From Sphingobacteriales bacterium TSM_CSM (GTDB lineage: Bacteria; Bacteroidota; Bacteroidia; Chitinophagales; UBA2359), in assembly GCA_002212725.1 (NCBI GenBank), contig MTCR01000057.1, positions 1-41,724 on the forward strand: DNA of 41,724 nucleotides, given 5' to 3'. Under the pieces are notes generated by a model. It was not told the DNA's origin. It saw nothing but the letters and a program-made list of their open reading frames with translations, and made no database searches. Below, piece by piece: positions 1-9,077 of the stretch (the first letter of the stretch is position 1; each line of letters begins with the position of its first letter). The translations under genes were made by a program, and so were the position numbers.

Positions 1-2
1 CC

Positions 3-1898
3 TATACCGGCTACCAACCTCCGCTGGGCGGCAGCGGCTGGATAAGCGGGCTGGGGCAGATAGAACTTGGCCGCGATGGTAAACTGTATATAATTGAAGA
101 CGGCGGCTCCAATATTATTGTCATTAACAACCCCGATGACGATGTGCCGGTGTTTAGCCTCATACCCATACCCAGCACCACCGGGTTGGGCATTTCAGAC
201 CACATTCAGTCTGAAGTATTTGATGCCGGAATTGATTATACCGATACGCTTTGTGCTGCCGTGAGTTCGCCCCTGGTGCTGTTGCCCGATGTGGACGGTG
301 AATATTGGTGGGCCACCTCCGATGCTCCCGATGATACCATTTCCATAGGGTCTTCTTTGTTGGTAAGCGTAGCAGATTCACTTATTGAATACATTGCTAC
401 CGGCGTAAGCGGTACCGAATGTTTCAGCATCTTTAACCAATACCAATGGTCGGTATTCCCGCAACCCGATGTTGATGCCGGACCCGATAAAACCATACAA
501 ACCGGGCAAAGCACCACCCTCGATGCCAGCACCGGCGTGGCCGATGCCACTTTTGTTATCTGGTTCCCCTCAACCGGGTTAGACAACCCTTTCTCCATTA
601 ACCCCACCGCCAGCCCAACGGTTACCACTACCTACACGCTTACTGTGCAAAACGGCCCCTGCCAGGGTATTGACCAGGTTACCGTAACCGTTTTACCAGT
701 ATCGGTAACCGAAAACGTATGTGCCATTGTGGGTTCGCAAAACACCCTGAACGCCCCCGATACCCTTGCCAATGTACAATGGTACCTCGCCGGCGACCCG
801 GGCAACATACTGGCCAACGGCAATACCTTTTCCCCACCTGTAATGGGAACCACTCAGATAACCTATGTGGCATCGGGAACCGGCCCCAATACCCCCGCCG
901 GCGCACTGTATGCTGTTACCCTTATTCCGCAACCCGATTTGAAAGCCGGCGATGATGTTACCATTTTTGCAGGAGAATCGGTAACACTGAATGCCACCGG
1001 CGGCGACCAAAGCGGTTATACCTGGGCATTCGACGCCTCTTTGAGCGACCTTACCATTGCCAACCCCGTAGCTACCCCTGCTGTAACTACCACCTACTAC
1101 CTTTCCAGCGCATTTGATGCAAACTGCTTGTCGGAAGACAGCGTTACCATAACCGTCCTGAACCAAAATTCAATACAAGACACCCTTTGTGCGGTTGTAG
1201 GCGACCAAATCAATCTTTCTGTACCCACTACTTTTGCTACCATAGAGTGGTTTGATGCCGCCAACCAAAGCACTGTGCTGGGAACCGGGGCTTCCTTCAG
1301 CATTTCCGCAACGGCCAGTGCCGTTACTTATATAGGACGCGGAACCGATGCCGCCGGCAATATTACCGATTATTATTACACCCTTAACCCCAACCCAACC
1401 ATTGATGCCGGCCCCGACCGCACCATACTGGAAGGCGAAAGCTATACTTTTAATATAACCGGCGGAGCCAACCTGCAATGGGAACCTGCACAACTGTTTG
1501 CAGACCCCACCTCGGCAACACCTACTGTTACACCCACAGAAACCACCACCTTTACCGTAACCAATACCACCAACGAAGGCTGCCAAAGCTCAGACCAGGT
1601 AATCATTACGGTAAAATCTGACAGTTATATGCTCATACCAAGCGGGTTCTCACCCAACGGCGATGGCGTAAACGATGAGTTGCGCATTGTACCCTTTAAT
1701 GTAACCCAACTGGTTAGCTTTGTGGTATATAACCGATGGGGTAATAAAGTTTTTGAAACCAATGACATTACCCAAGGCTGGGATGGTACCTATAAAGAAC
1801 AATTGCAGGAAGTAGGAACCTACGTGTACTATGCCACTGCCATTTCTAAAGATGGCGTGGAATATACCCAAAAAGGCAATACCGTTTTAATGCGATAG
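3..1898 (+). CDS. Modular secreted adhesin with CHU_C/gliding-type C-terminal domain (5' end missing)
   Basis: The reading frame is open from the first bases of the window, so the start lies upstream; 631 residues are visible. The first visible stretch (LGRDGKLYI followed by VINNP) resembles the last blade of the beta-propeller region found at the N-terminus of many Bacteroidota gliding-associated proteins. Two module types then alternate: PKD-like units opening with DAGPDKTI, KAGDDVTI or DAGPDRTI and ending VTVTV/VITV, and units opening ENVCAIVG or DTLCAVVG. The last ~85 residues carry FSPNGDGVNDELRI, YNRWGNKVFE and WDGTY, the hallmark of the CHU_C / gliding motility-associated C-terminal domain used for T9SS export and surface attachment. 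The role is inferred as a cell-surface or secreted adhesin; the ligand is unknown. It is convergent with the fasciclin gene, with a shared terminator between them. Confidence 0.85.
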   Translation, partial: YTGYQPPLGGSGWISGLGQIELGRDGKLYIIEDGGSNIIVINNPDDDVPVFSLIPIPSTTGLGISDHIQSEVFDAGIDYTDTLCAAVSSPLVLLPDVDGEYWWATSDAPDDTISIGSSLLVSVADSLIEYIATGVSGTECFSIFNQYQWSVFPQPDVDAGPDKTIQTGQSTTLDASTGVADATFVIWFPSTGLDNPFSINPTASPTVTTTYTLTVQNGPCQGIDQVTVTVLPVSVTENVCAIVGSQNTLNAPDTLANVQWYLAGDPGNILANGNTFSPPVMGTTQITYVASGTGPNTPAGALYAVTLIPQPDLKAGDDVTIFAGESVTLNATGGDQSGYTWAFDASLSDLTIANPVATPAVTTTYYLSSAFDANCLSEDSVTITVLNQNSIQDTLCAVVGDQINLSVPTTFATIEWFDAANQSTVLGTGASFSISATASAVTYIGRGTDAAGNITDYYYTLNPNPTIDAGPDRTILEGESYTFNITGGANLQWEPAQLFADPTSATPTVTPTETTTFTVTNTTNEGCQSSDQVIITVKSDSYMLIPSGFSPNGDGVNDELRIVPFNVTQLVSFVVYNRWGNKVFETNDITQGWDGTYKEQLQEVGTYVYYATAISKDGVEYTQKGNTVLMR

Positions 1899-1922
1899 CA
1901 TACCGGTTGCCTGCCTGAAACA

Positions 1923-1958
1923 AAAAGCCCCGGAGTTTATGCAAACCCCGGGGCTTTT
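1923..1958. terminator. Bidirectional intrinsic terminator
   Basis: Perfect 11-bp arms AAAAGCCCCGG (1923-1933) and CCGGGGCTTTT (1948-1958) surround a 14-nt loop. There are A/T runs on both flanks, so the hairpin can serve the adhesin gene ending at 1898 on the plus strand and the fasciclin gene ending at 1985 on the minus strand. Confidence 0.85.
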
Positions 1959-1984
1959 GTATTTTTCCGAAACACAGACACTGT

Positions 1985-2569
1985 TTATTTAGGAGCAGGC
2001 GGCAGCAATACAGCATCAATTACATGAATAATACCGTTTGAAGTAGGAATAGAAGCCACAATATTGGCTCCGCTAATGGTTACGTTTCCATCTTTAACCG
2101 CAATGGTTGCATTGTCGCCGTTAACCATACCCAATACCTGCCCGTCGGTAAAACTTTCTTTCTTTTGGGCAGAAACCGTTACGTGGTATTGCAAAATATT
2201 TTGCAAATCTGCTTTCTTTTCGGGTTTCAGCAATCCCTCTACTGTTCCTTTGGGCAGTTTGTCAAAGGCGGCGTTGGTAGGCGCAAATACGGTAAAAGGC
2301 CCGGCATTGCTCAAAGCATCTACCAATTCTGCTGCCTTAACCGCAGCTACCAGCGTGGTATGGTCGGGCGAACCAATGGCAGTTTGTACAATGTTTTTCT
2401 GCGACACATCGTCTTGAACGGTAGATTGTCCGCCATTGGCAGTTTTTGCGTCAATACCTGCGCTGCCGCCGGTTGTTGCAGGTTGCTCTCCGCCCCCTGT
2501 CTTACATGCAAAAAACAGGCAACATGCTGCAATGCCCACCATAAACAGTTTTAAATAGTTCTTTTTCAT
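1985..2569 (-). CDS. Fasciclin (FAS1)-domain lipoprotein
   Basis: 194 residues. The signal peptide ends in a lipobox, FFAC, with the lipidated Cys at position 22, followed by a Gly/Thr/Ser-rich linker. The rest is one FAS1 domain: the H1-type motif FTVFAPTNAAFDKLP at about 90-105, the central YHVT, and the closing NGIIHVIDAVLLPP. FAS1 domains mediate adhesion or act as small extracytoplasmic ligand binders; single-domain lipoproteins of this kind are common in Bacteroidota and their ligand is unknown. The gene is monocistronic. The 304-bp gap upstream holds a TAnnTTTG-like -7 element (minus strand, 2610-2617) without a well-spaced -33 box, plus the terminator of the next gene. Confidence 0.9.
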   Translation of the reverse strand: MKKNYLKLFMVGIAACCLFFACKTGGGEQPATTGGSAGIDAKTANGGQSTVQDDVSQKNIVQTAIGSPDHTTLVAAVKAAELVDALSNAGPFTVFAPTNAAFDKLPKGTVEGLLKPEKKADLQNILQYHVTVSAQKKESFTDGQVLGMVNGDNATIAVKDGNVTISGANIVASIPTSNGIIHVIDAVLLPPAPK

Positions 2570-2787
2570 TTCTTTTGATTTTAATGTGAATAAAAAATTA
2601 CTCCTTAACCAAAAGTAAAAGCAGAAGGGGTATTGCTATATGATTCAAATCATGTTTGTGCAGAAAAATTGCAACAATAATGTAAAATACCCGATGCTGT
2701 TAATTTGAGGAGTATATCTGCATCTAATTGTGGTTGCCAAACCGGGTTTTAAATTTACTGTTCCCATATAATCAAATTACCCGAAAC

Positions 2788-2828
2788 AAAAACGGCAACC
2801 TTTCCGCATTTGGAAAAGTTGCCGTTTT
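2788..2828 (-). terminator. Intrinsic terminator of the giant adhesin gene
   Basis: Inverted repeat with arms AAAACGGCAACCTTTCC-type (2788-2805) and its complement (2812-2828), one internal mismatch. On the minus strand the stem is followed by TTTTTGTTT. It lies about 45 bp past the stop codon of the minus-strand gene ending at 2874. Confidence 0.8.
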
Positions 2829-2873
2829 GTGTTTACGGGCTAACTGCTACCCGCAAACAGGCTAACAACCGCC

Positions 2874-5800
2874 TTAGTGTATTACAGACAGTTTGTGCTG
2901 CTGCACCACACCGTTTTCGGCAGTGAGCGTTGCTGTATAAACACCGCCCGGCAGGTGGGCTGTAGTAAACGGAATGGTGTATAACTCACCGCCCTGTGCC
3001 ATGCCTTTGTAGAGCGTGGCTACCAACTTGCCATCCAGGGAGTAAACAGCTAACGTTACCTGTGTGGTTTGGTCAAGACTAAACTCAATGGTGGTTTGCT
3101 CTTTAGCCGGGTTGGGGTAAGCGGTAATGGCTTCACCTTCGGCAAGTTTGCCGCGTCCGCGGGTTTCTTTCGGAACCCAGAACCAGCCAATAGTGCTTTG
3201 TTGCGGGCTGTCGCAGTCGGTTACGGTACAAATATACCAGCCGTAAGGCAAGCCGCTCAGGTTGGGGCTGTTGGGGAATATGCCGCTGTAAGACGACGGA
3301 CCTTCCCATTGGTAGTTGTAACCCGGGCAGGGTACACCGCCTGATGCGTTTACGTTGATGCTGCCGGTGCCAAACCCGTTGTCGGGACCTACTGTCCAAC
3401 TGTTAATATCCAATATTGGATTACCACCGGTGTTGTTGGAGAAGGAGAACCCTTCGCCGCCGGCACAGTCATTGCCGTCGTTTACGGTAAAGCTGAAGGT
3501 AGCATTATCGGCATATACCACACTTACGGTTACGCCCGGCGTGTCGGGTGTGCCGTTGCCGTCGGTATCTACCACGTCATACACTATTGAGTAGGTAACA
3601 TAGCCGCTGTTGTTCCAGTCAAAATCATAAGGAATGCTTCCGCCGGCAATGGTTACCTCAAAGAGGTTGTAGAACGTGCCGTTGTCGCCCTCGTTAATGT
3701 TGCCGCCCGAAACAATGTCGAACACCGGCGGCTCGCTGACGGTAACGGTTTGGGTGCAGATACAGCCGTTGGCATCTGCTACCGTAAGGGTGTAGACACC
3801 CGGCGCAAGTCCGCTTACAAAGCTGCCCGTATAGCCGCCTGTCCAGTTAAAGGTGTAGGGCGGCGTGCCGCCAAATGCGCTGGCAGTGGCAGTACCGTCA
3901 TTGGCTCCGTTGCAGGTTACATCGGTGGCATCGGCAAAGCAGAAGATGATAGAGGGCTGGGTAATAAGCGCAGCCGTTACCACAAAGCAGCCGTTGGCAT
4001 CGGTTACCGTTACGGTATGCGAGCCGGGGCTGAGGGCGGTGGCGGTTTGCGCGGTTTCGCCGTTATCCCACAGGTAGGTGTAGGGGGCTGTGCCGCCAAT
4101 AACGGTTACCGCAGCCGAGCCGTCGGGTACGCCGCTGCACGAAGATTCGCTTACCTGCGTGGCAGTGGCATCGTAAACAGGCGCAGGGGTAATGTTCATA
4201 ACGCCATCGCCGGTATAGCCGAGATAGCCGCCTATGCGAATGAGATACCAGGTGTTGCATCGGGCATTAAAGGTAACCTCTGATTGCAACCCGCAATCAT
4301 CATCAGCACAGGCAACAGCCGATGCTGCCGTGGGGCACACATCGCCTTCGTAAATGGCTATTTTGGTGTCGTAGGCGCTGCCGCAAAGGCTTACGGTAAC
4401 ATCGCCCGAACTGCCGCTGTAGTATTTGTACCAGATGTCGGACTGTACGTTGGTATCGCCAAAACTATTACACAAGCCGGGTTCATCGGGACCGTCGGTG
4501 GTGGCGCACTCGGTGGTAAAGTTTATGGGTACGCCGGCAGAAGCAGGCGTGGCATTCACACAATCGTTGTTGCCCGGGTAGGGGGTAACGTTTACGGTAA
4601 CCAAATCGCTGACCGTGCCGCCGCAGGCATCGGTAACCAATACGCCGTAAACGGTGGTTACGTTGGGCGAAGCGGTGGGGTTGGGGCTGGTGGCATCATC
4701 TAAACTGCCCGAAGGCGACCAAAGGTAGGTATAGGGCGGGTTGCCGCCGGTTGCAGTGGGCGCTCCGCCAATTACAGTGCTGGTTCCCTGGCAAATGGTA
4801 ACATCGGAGCCGGCATTTACAGACATGGGTGGCGTACAGCTAAGATTAAGCTGGAATACACCGGTAGCAGTACTGAAACCGGTAACAAAAACGCGGTAGG
4901 TAACGCCCGGCGCGGCACAGAACGAAACCGTTGAGCGGAAAGCGAAACCACAAGTCGGGTCATCATCATTGCCGGTTAGGCAAACGGGGGCGGCACAGGT
5001 GCCGGTAAATACGCCCAATTTGGTATCGAAAGTGGTGGCGGCATTACAGGTAGTGGCGGTAACAAAACTGCCATTTCCTACAAAAGAGTACCACACACCG
5101 GGAGCAGTGTTTAAGGGGGTAACGCAGGTTCCTGCCGCAGCATCGGCGGTGGCGGTAAGCGTTTGTCCGGTAACCGAACCGCCGCAGGTAATGGGCAATG
5201 CACTGGCGCAGTTGTCATTAATGGGTGGTGCACAGGTGTAGGTAAGGGTAAAGGGTCCGGTAGCGGTGCCAAAGCCGGTTACCAATATATAATAGGTAGT
5301 ACCCAAGGTGGTGCTGAAGGTAACCGAAGATTGCAGCCCGCAGGCGTCGTCGTTGCCGGCAACGCAGGTAAAGGCGCCGCAAGCGCCGGTAAATACGCCT
5401 AATTTTGTGTCAAAGGTAGTGCCGGTACAGGTACTTACGGTAATGTTGGTACCTGCGCCCACAATGGTGTACCATACACCGCCGGCGGTGCCGAGGGCAG
5501 TACCGCAAGTGCCCACGGCATCTATGGTAGCGCCAACTGTAGTACCGGTAACAGGCGCGCCGCCGCAGCTAAGCGGTATGGCATTGGCACAGAGGTCGTT
5601 TGCAGGCAGGGTATTGAAACCAACCACATTGGAATTACCGCTGAAAAAGCCACTGCAATTTTGGCGCACGTACACTTGGTAGTTAGTACTGCCGCTAAGC
5701 CCGGATATGGCCTGCGGTGAAGTAGCCGGATTAATGACCGTGCCGCCCACGCCGGCAGTAGCGCCGGTGCCGGGGGTGAAACCTGCCGGTCCATATTCCA

Positions 5801-6440
5801 GAACAAAGGTGCCGGTACAACCCGGACAAGACCATGAAGCAACGGCAGATGTTGCAGTAATAGAAGAAATTGCCAGACTAGAGGGCGGCACACAGGTGGG
5901 GGTGTTGGAGCAGGTAGTTACCTGCAAGGACCACGAGTTAAGCGTGCCAGTATCGCCGCCGAGATCATCGTCAATGGTCAGTGTCCAGGTGCCGTTGGGG
6001 TTTTCGCCGTAAAAAGCGCTGAGCGCTTCTTCGGGAACCAATGGGGTGGCGGTTACCAGGTTGGAGTACAGCCTGTCTGTAACAACATTATTGGCAGCAG
6101 CCGTGGCGGCGGCAAAAGGTGCGGGGTTGCCGGGGTCGGCATCGTCGTCCCAAAGGGTTCCGTTAAATACGTTGTCAAAACTGCTGCCGTTATCGGTGGT
6201 AATGGTTACTACGGTACCGGCGGGCGAAGTAAGGGTAATATCGAGGTCGCTATTGAAAGTATGGGTAATGAAAGTACTCATATTGAGGTCGGTAAGGCTG
6301 GTGCCTGCCCCCGATATCAGAATGGTAGAGGTAAGCGCCGGGCCGGTTCCATCGGACGGGGTAAGGTCTAACGGGGTGGTGTTTGAGAAGGAGGCTACGG
6401 CATCGTAAGTTGCTGCTGCTGTACTGCCAATTTGTAAAGA
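2874..6440 (-). CDS. C-terminal part of a split giant T9SS-secreted adhesin
   Basis: This is the downstream half of a gene that reads in one frame from 8045 to 2874, except for a TAG at 6441-6443. The first Met inside this half is at 6281, but homology runs right up to the TAG, so that Met is probably not a natural start. Order of domains: a second proprotein-convertase P-type domain (DLDITLTSPAGTVVTI, NPNGTWTL, LNSWSLQV); a fibronectin III-like unit starting PPSSLAISSITATSAVASW; two Cys-rich units of the NDxCANAIPLSCGG / YDTKLGVFTG / LGTTYYILVTGF type; a PKD-like unit (NAGSDVTICQGTS); a further Cys-rich unit; two SprB-like units (GGTAPYTYLWDNG, GGTPPYTFNWTGG); a Gly/Asn-rich region; and a type A T9SS sorting tail (ITAYPNPAKEQTTIEF, LPGGVYTATL). 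It would be secreted and surface-anchored if translated from the full gene. Confidence 0.8.
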   Translation of the reverse strand, partial: SLQIGSTAAATYDAVASFSNTTPLDLTPSDGTGPALTSTILISGAGTSLTDLNMSTFITHTFNSDLDITLTSPAGTVVTITTDNGSSFDNVFNGTLWDDDADPGNPAPFAAATAAANNVVTDRLYSNLVTATPLVPEEALSAFYGENPNGTWTLTIDDDLGGDTGTLNSWSLQVTTCSNTPTCVPPSSLAISSITATSAVASWSCPGCTGTFVLEYGPAGFTPGTGATAGVGGTVINPATSPQAISGLSGSTNYQVYVRQNCSGFFSGNSNVVGFNTLPANDLCANAIPLSCGGAPVTGTTVGATIDAVGTCGTALGTAGGVWYTIVGAGTNITVSTCTGTTFDTKLGVFTGACGAFTCVAGNDDACGLQSSVTFSTTLGTTYYILVTGFGTATGPFTLTYTCAPPINDNCASALPITCGGSVTGQTLTATADAAAGTCVTPLNTAPGVWYSFVGNGSFVTATTCNAATTFDTKLGVFTGTCAAPVCLTGNDDDPTCGFAFRSTVSFCAAPGVTYRVFVTGFSTATGVFQLNLSCTPPMSVNAGSDVTICQGTSTVIGGAPTATGGNPPYTYLWSPSGSLDDATSPNPTASPNVTTVYGVLVTDACGGTVSDLVTVNVTPYPGNNDCVNATPASAGVPINFTTECATTDGPDEPGLCNSFGDTNVQSDIWYKYYSGSSGDVTVSLCGSAYDTKIAIYEGDVCPTAASAVACADDDCGLQSEVTFNARCNTWYLIRIGGYLGYTGDGVMNITPAPVYDATATQVSESSCSGVPDGSAAVTVIGGTAPYTYLWDNGETAQTATALSPGSHTVTVTDANGCFVVTAALITQPSIIFCFADATDVTCNGANDGTATASAFGGTPPYTFNWTGGYTGSFVSGLAPGVYTLTVADANGCICTQTVTVSEPPVFDIVSGGNINEGDNGTFYNLFEVTIAGGSIPYDFDWNNSGYVTYSIVYDVVDTDGNGTPDTPGVTVSVVYADNATFSFTVNDGNDCAGGEGFSFSNNTGGNPILDINSWTVGPDNGFGTGSINVNASGGVPCPGYNYQWEGPSSYSGIFPNSPNLSGLPYGWYICTVTDCDSPQQSTIGWFWVPKETRGRGKLAEGEAITAYPNPAKEQTTIEFSLDQTTQVTLAVYSLDGKLVATLYKGMAQGGELYTIPFTTAHLPGGVYTATLTAENGVVQQHKLSVIH

Positions 6441-6443
6441 CTA
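6441..6443 (-). other. In-frame TAG replacing a conserved Trp codon
   Basis: On the minus strand the codons read Ser-TAG-Ser-Leu-Gln. In the paralogous P domain about 500 bp downstream they read Ser-TGG-Ser-Leu-Gln. One G-to-A change (C-to-T at 6442 on the plus strand) explains it. The frame continues without another stop for 1188 codons. Confidence 0.9.
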
Positions 6444-8045
6444 TGAACTAAGGTTTCCGCCGTTTGCTGAAAGGTCGTCGCTTATGGTAAGCGTCCAGGT
6501 TCCGTTGGGGTTTTCGCCAAGAAAGGCTCCCATAGCTTCTTCGGGAACCAGCGGTGTGGCGGTAAGGAGGTTGGTATAGGCGCGGTCAACCACCCAATTA
6601 AAGGCGGCGTTGGTGGCTGCTGCAAAAGGCGGTGTATTTCCGGGGTCGGCATCGTCGTCCCATACGGTTCCGTTAAAGAGGTTGTCGTTTACGCCGCCGT
6701 TATCGGTGGTAATGGTAACTACCGTACCTTCGGGCGAGGTGAGGGTAATGTCGAGGTCGGCGCAATTGGTGTGTGTAATAAACGTGGTAAGGTTTACGTC
6801 GGTAATTTTTGCCAGTGCATTGTTTATGGTAATAGTAGAGGTAACAACGCCGGGGCCGGTGGGTATGGCAACAGCAGTGCTGTTGGTGTAGGTATTGGTA
6901 ACCGGTGTTTGGGCGCAGGGCGGTGTTTGGCTGCAGGTTGCGTTAAGGGTAAAACTGCCGGTAGCGGAGCCAAATCCGTTTACCAAAACATAGTAAGTAG
7001 TTCCGGCAGCGGCGGTAAACGATACCTGCGATTGCAACCCGCAAAAATCATCATTGCTGGCTATGCAGGTTAGCGCTGCACAACTGCCCGAATAAACATG
7101 CAGTTTGGTGTCGTAAGAACTGCCACATAAACTTATGGTAGTAGCGCCGCTTGCGCCGCCAAGTACATACCAAATGCCATTGTTTGGGGTAACCCCGGAG
7201 CCTGTGGCGCAGGAACCCAATGCAGAATCGGAAGTAGCGCCTACCGTGCTGCCTGTAACCGGGGTGCCGCACGAAATGGGTATGGCGGCTGTGCAGAAGT
7301 CGTTGGGTACTGGAATATAAGCTGCAATATCCCTGCAAGTACCGGCAGTGCCACAGGAAGAGTTGGTATTGACGTGTACATATACCGTGCCGGTGTATGA
7401 CGAGTTCCATGTTAAGGGTTGCGTACCGTAAGCAACAACAGGGCCGTCGTAGGAGCCTGTGTGAACGGTAAGATAATCGGTAGCAATGGTAGAGGTAAAT
7501 ATATACTTTTTACCTACCTGCGCGCCACTCCAGGTACCGTATTCGCCGGCAAAATTACAAGTAATGGTTGGAAAACTGCCCGGCGCAGCCGGAAGGGTTT
7601 GGCTGCCATAGGAGGTTGTGTTTAAACAGCCGAATGGTACGGTTGCGGTTATGTTTCTGCAAGCAGAAGCAGTGCCGCAGGCAGGGTCGGTGTTAACGTG
7701 TACATATACCGCGCCGGTAAAAGCCGAAATCCAGGTTATGGGCTGCGTACCAAAGGCTACAACAGGGCCGGTGGGTGTGCCTGAGCGAATGGTCAGGAAG
7801 TCGGTGGCAATGGTAGAGGTAAAGACGTAAACTGTGCCTGAAACAGCTCCGTTCCAGGTGCCGTACTCACCGGCATAGTTACAATTAATGGTTGCCGTTC
7901 CGCCGGCGGTGGGCAGGGTTACTGTGCCAAAGGAAGTGGCATTGGTACATTGGGCATGTGCAGTTTGTTGCCATGCAACATTGCATAAAAGCGCTAAAAT
8001 TGCCAACAGGGCAATATAGCGCATAAATGAGTAAAAATTTTTCAT
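6441..8045 (-). CDS. N-terminal part of the split giant T9SS-secreted adhesin
   Basis: 534 residues. A signal peptide ends near AHAQ (position 32). Two near-identical ~105-residue repeats follow (TSFGTVTLPTAGG and TSYGSQTLPAAPG, each with CNxAGEYGTW and VYVHVNT), then one Cys-rich unit (IPISCGTPVTG, YDTKLHVYSG, CGLQSQVSF), and a P-type domain that stops abruptly at GGNLSS. The stop sits exactly where the sister domain downstream reads LNSWSLQ, that is, at the Trp codon. As it stands the product lacks the T9SS sorting tail and could be exported to the periplasm but not attached to the surface. Either a pseudogene, a phase-like loss, stop readthrough, or a sequence error; the sequence alone cannot separate these. 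Confidence 0.8.
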   Translation of the reverse strand: MKNFYSFMRYIALLAILALLCNVAWQQTAHAQCTNATSFGTVTLPTAGGTATINCNYAGEYGTWNGAVSGTVYVFTSTIATDFLTIRSGTPTGPVVAFGTQPITWISAFTGAVYVHVNTDPACGTASACRNITATVPFGCLNTTSYGSQTLPAAPGSFPTITCNFAGEYGTWSGAQVGKKYIFTSTIATDYLTVHTGSYDGPVVAYGTQPLTWNSSYTGTVYVHVNTNSSCGTAGTCRDIAAYIPVPNDFCTAAIPISCGTPVTGSTVGATSDSALGSCATGSGVTPNNGIWYVLGGASGATTISLCGSSYDTKLHVYSGSCAALTCIASNDDFCGLQSQVSFTAAAGTTYYVLVNGFGSATGSFTLNATCSQTPPCAQTPVTNTYTNSTAVAIPTGPGVVTSTITINNALAKITDVNLTTFITHTNCADLDITLTSPEGTVVTITTDNGGVNDNLFNGTVWDDDADPGNTPPFAAATNAAFNWVVDRAYTNLLTATPLVPEEAMGAFLGENPNGTWTLTISDDLSANGGNLSS

Positions 8046-8115
8046 GTAGGTAGATGTTTTGAGTGAGAAAAAATAACTGTTGGCTCTGTTTTTTGAAAAT
8101 TCCTTTTTGCAGAAA

Positions 8116-8586
8116 CTACTTCACCACCTTATACAATTCGGGATGGGCATCAATATAATCGCGTTTTTCCTGTGGTATTTGAATGTATTCTGCATAAGGA
8201 ATTTCGGCAATTTGGGGGGCAGCCGGTTGAACGGCACCTGTATTGCCCGGGTTTTGCTGGTTGTAAGCATTTTGGACACTTTCTGCCCATTGTTGGTACT
8301 GTCCGGGGTTGTTGTTGTAGAGGTCTTCTTTGGCTTTGGCATAGTTGGCCGCATCAACATCGGGGTTGCCGGTGGGAGTGTAGCCGGGCAGTTGCGTAGG
8401 TGTGGTTGACATTGCTTTTCCGGCTTCTTTTTCTTTTTGCAGCCTTTCCTCTTCTATTTTAGCCTGTTCGGTATCGGCATTTTTTTGCTGCACCGAAGTT
8501 GACCCGCTATCGGTTGCTTTTTTGCTGCACGAAACCACCAAAACTGAAAGCAATAATACAATTAAGATAAATGGCAAATTTTTCAT
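8116..8586 (-). CDS. Small lipoprotein of unknown function
   Basis: 156 residues. N-terminal signal with lipobox VVSC, Cys at 20, then KKATDSGS. A charged, helical, possibly coiled-coil stretch (QAKIEEERLQKEKEAGKAM, about 42-60) is followed by a Pro/Asn/Gln-rich segment and a C-terminal EIPYAEYIQIPQEKRDYIDAHPELYKVV. I do not recognise the family. It starts upstream of the giant adhesin gene on the same strand with a 70-bp gap, so the two may share a transcript. It would sit in the outer or inner membrane facing the periplasm. Confidence 0.8.
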   Translation of the reverse strand: MKNLPFILIVLLLSVLVVSCSKKATDSGSTSVQQKNADTEQAKIEEERLQKEKEAGKAMSTTPTQLPGYTPTGNPDVDAANYAKAKEDLYNNNPGQYQQWAESVQNAYNQQNPGNTGAVQPAAPQIAEIPYAEYIQIPQEKRDYIDAHPELYKVVK

Positions 8587-9077
8587 TCTAGATTAATTTT
8601 ATGTTTGATGGATATTTTTTAATTCTCCAAAGGCAAAAGGAATTTTTGAGTTTTTGCAAAGCAGCATATACAATAGCATTAACTTTAGAAGATGGTTTTA
8701 CTAATTAACAATAACCCAAAATGTCATATTGCCGATAAAAGTAGGTGTATTTTTTTAGAAACAGTAATTTTTGCGTAAAAAAAATGCAAAATTCAACCGG
8801 TTAATAACGGGTTTTTTTGTAAAGGCAGATGACAATTGGCAGCGCAGTTGCTTTTTCTGTTTTGCAGTTAAAGTAGTATAGCAAAACCGGCTTAAGATTA
8901 TAAATTTGCTAAAATTGGCTATTTATTTTTATGCTGCAGGCGTTTAACATAACAGATTTTGCGGCCCTATTGGGGGTATGCAAACAACCTGCCCTGTTTA
9001 TTTTGGCGTTAAATTAAAACAAGAAGGCCCGAAAAATCGTTTTTATGTAGTTAGGTCATGGTTTAAAAAAGAGCATC
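8587..9077. other. Intergenic region between divergent genes, no gene seen
   Basis: 491 bp between the divergent lipoprotein gene and the di-heme peroxidase gene. AT-rich, with no convincing ORF, tRNA or hairpin. A TAnnTTTG-type -7 element occurs at 8901-8908 (plus strand), but the nearest TTTG upstream is about 36 bp away, too far for the usual 19-20-bp spacing, so no promoter is called. Confidence 0.6.

Noticed and set aside
3750..4703. Plus-strand ORFs opposite the giant adhesin gene
   Set aside because: Gly/Ala/Val-rich shadows of repeat-containing coding sequence with no recognisable motif.
8901..8908. Promoter for the di-heme peroxidase gene
   Set aside because: A -7-like box without a -33 box at usual spacing, and over 160 bp before the gene.
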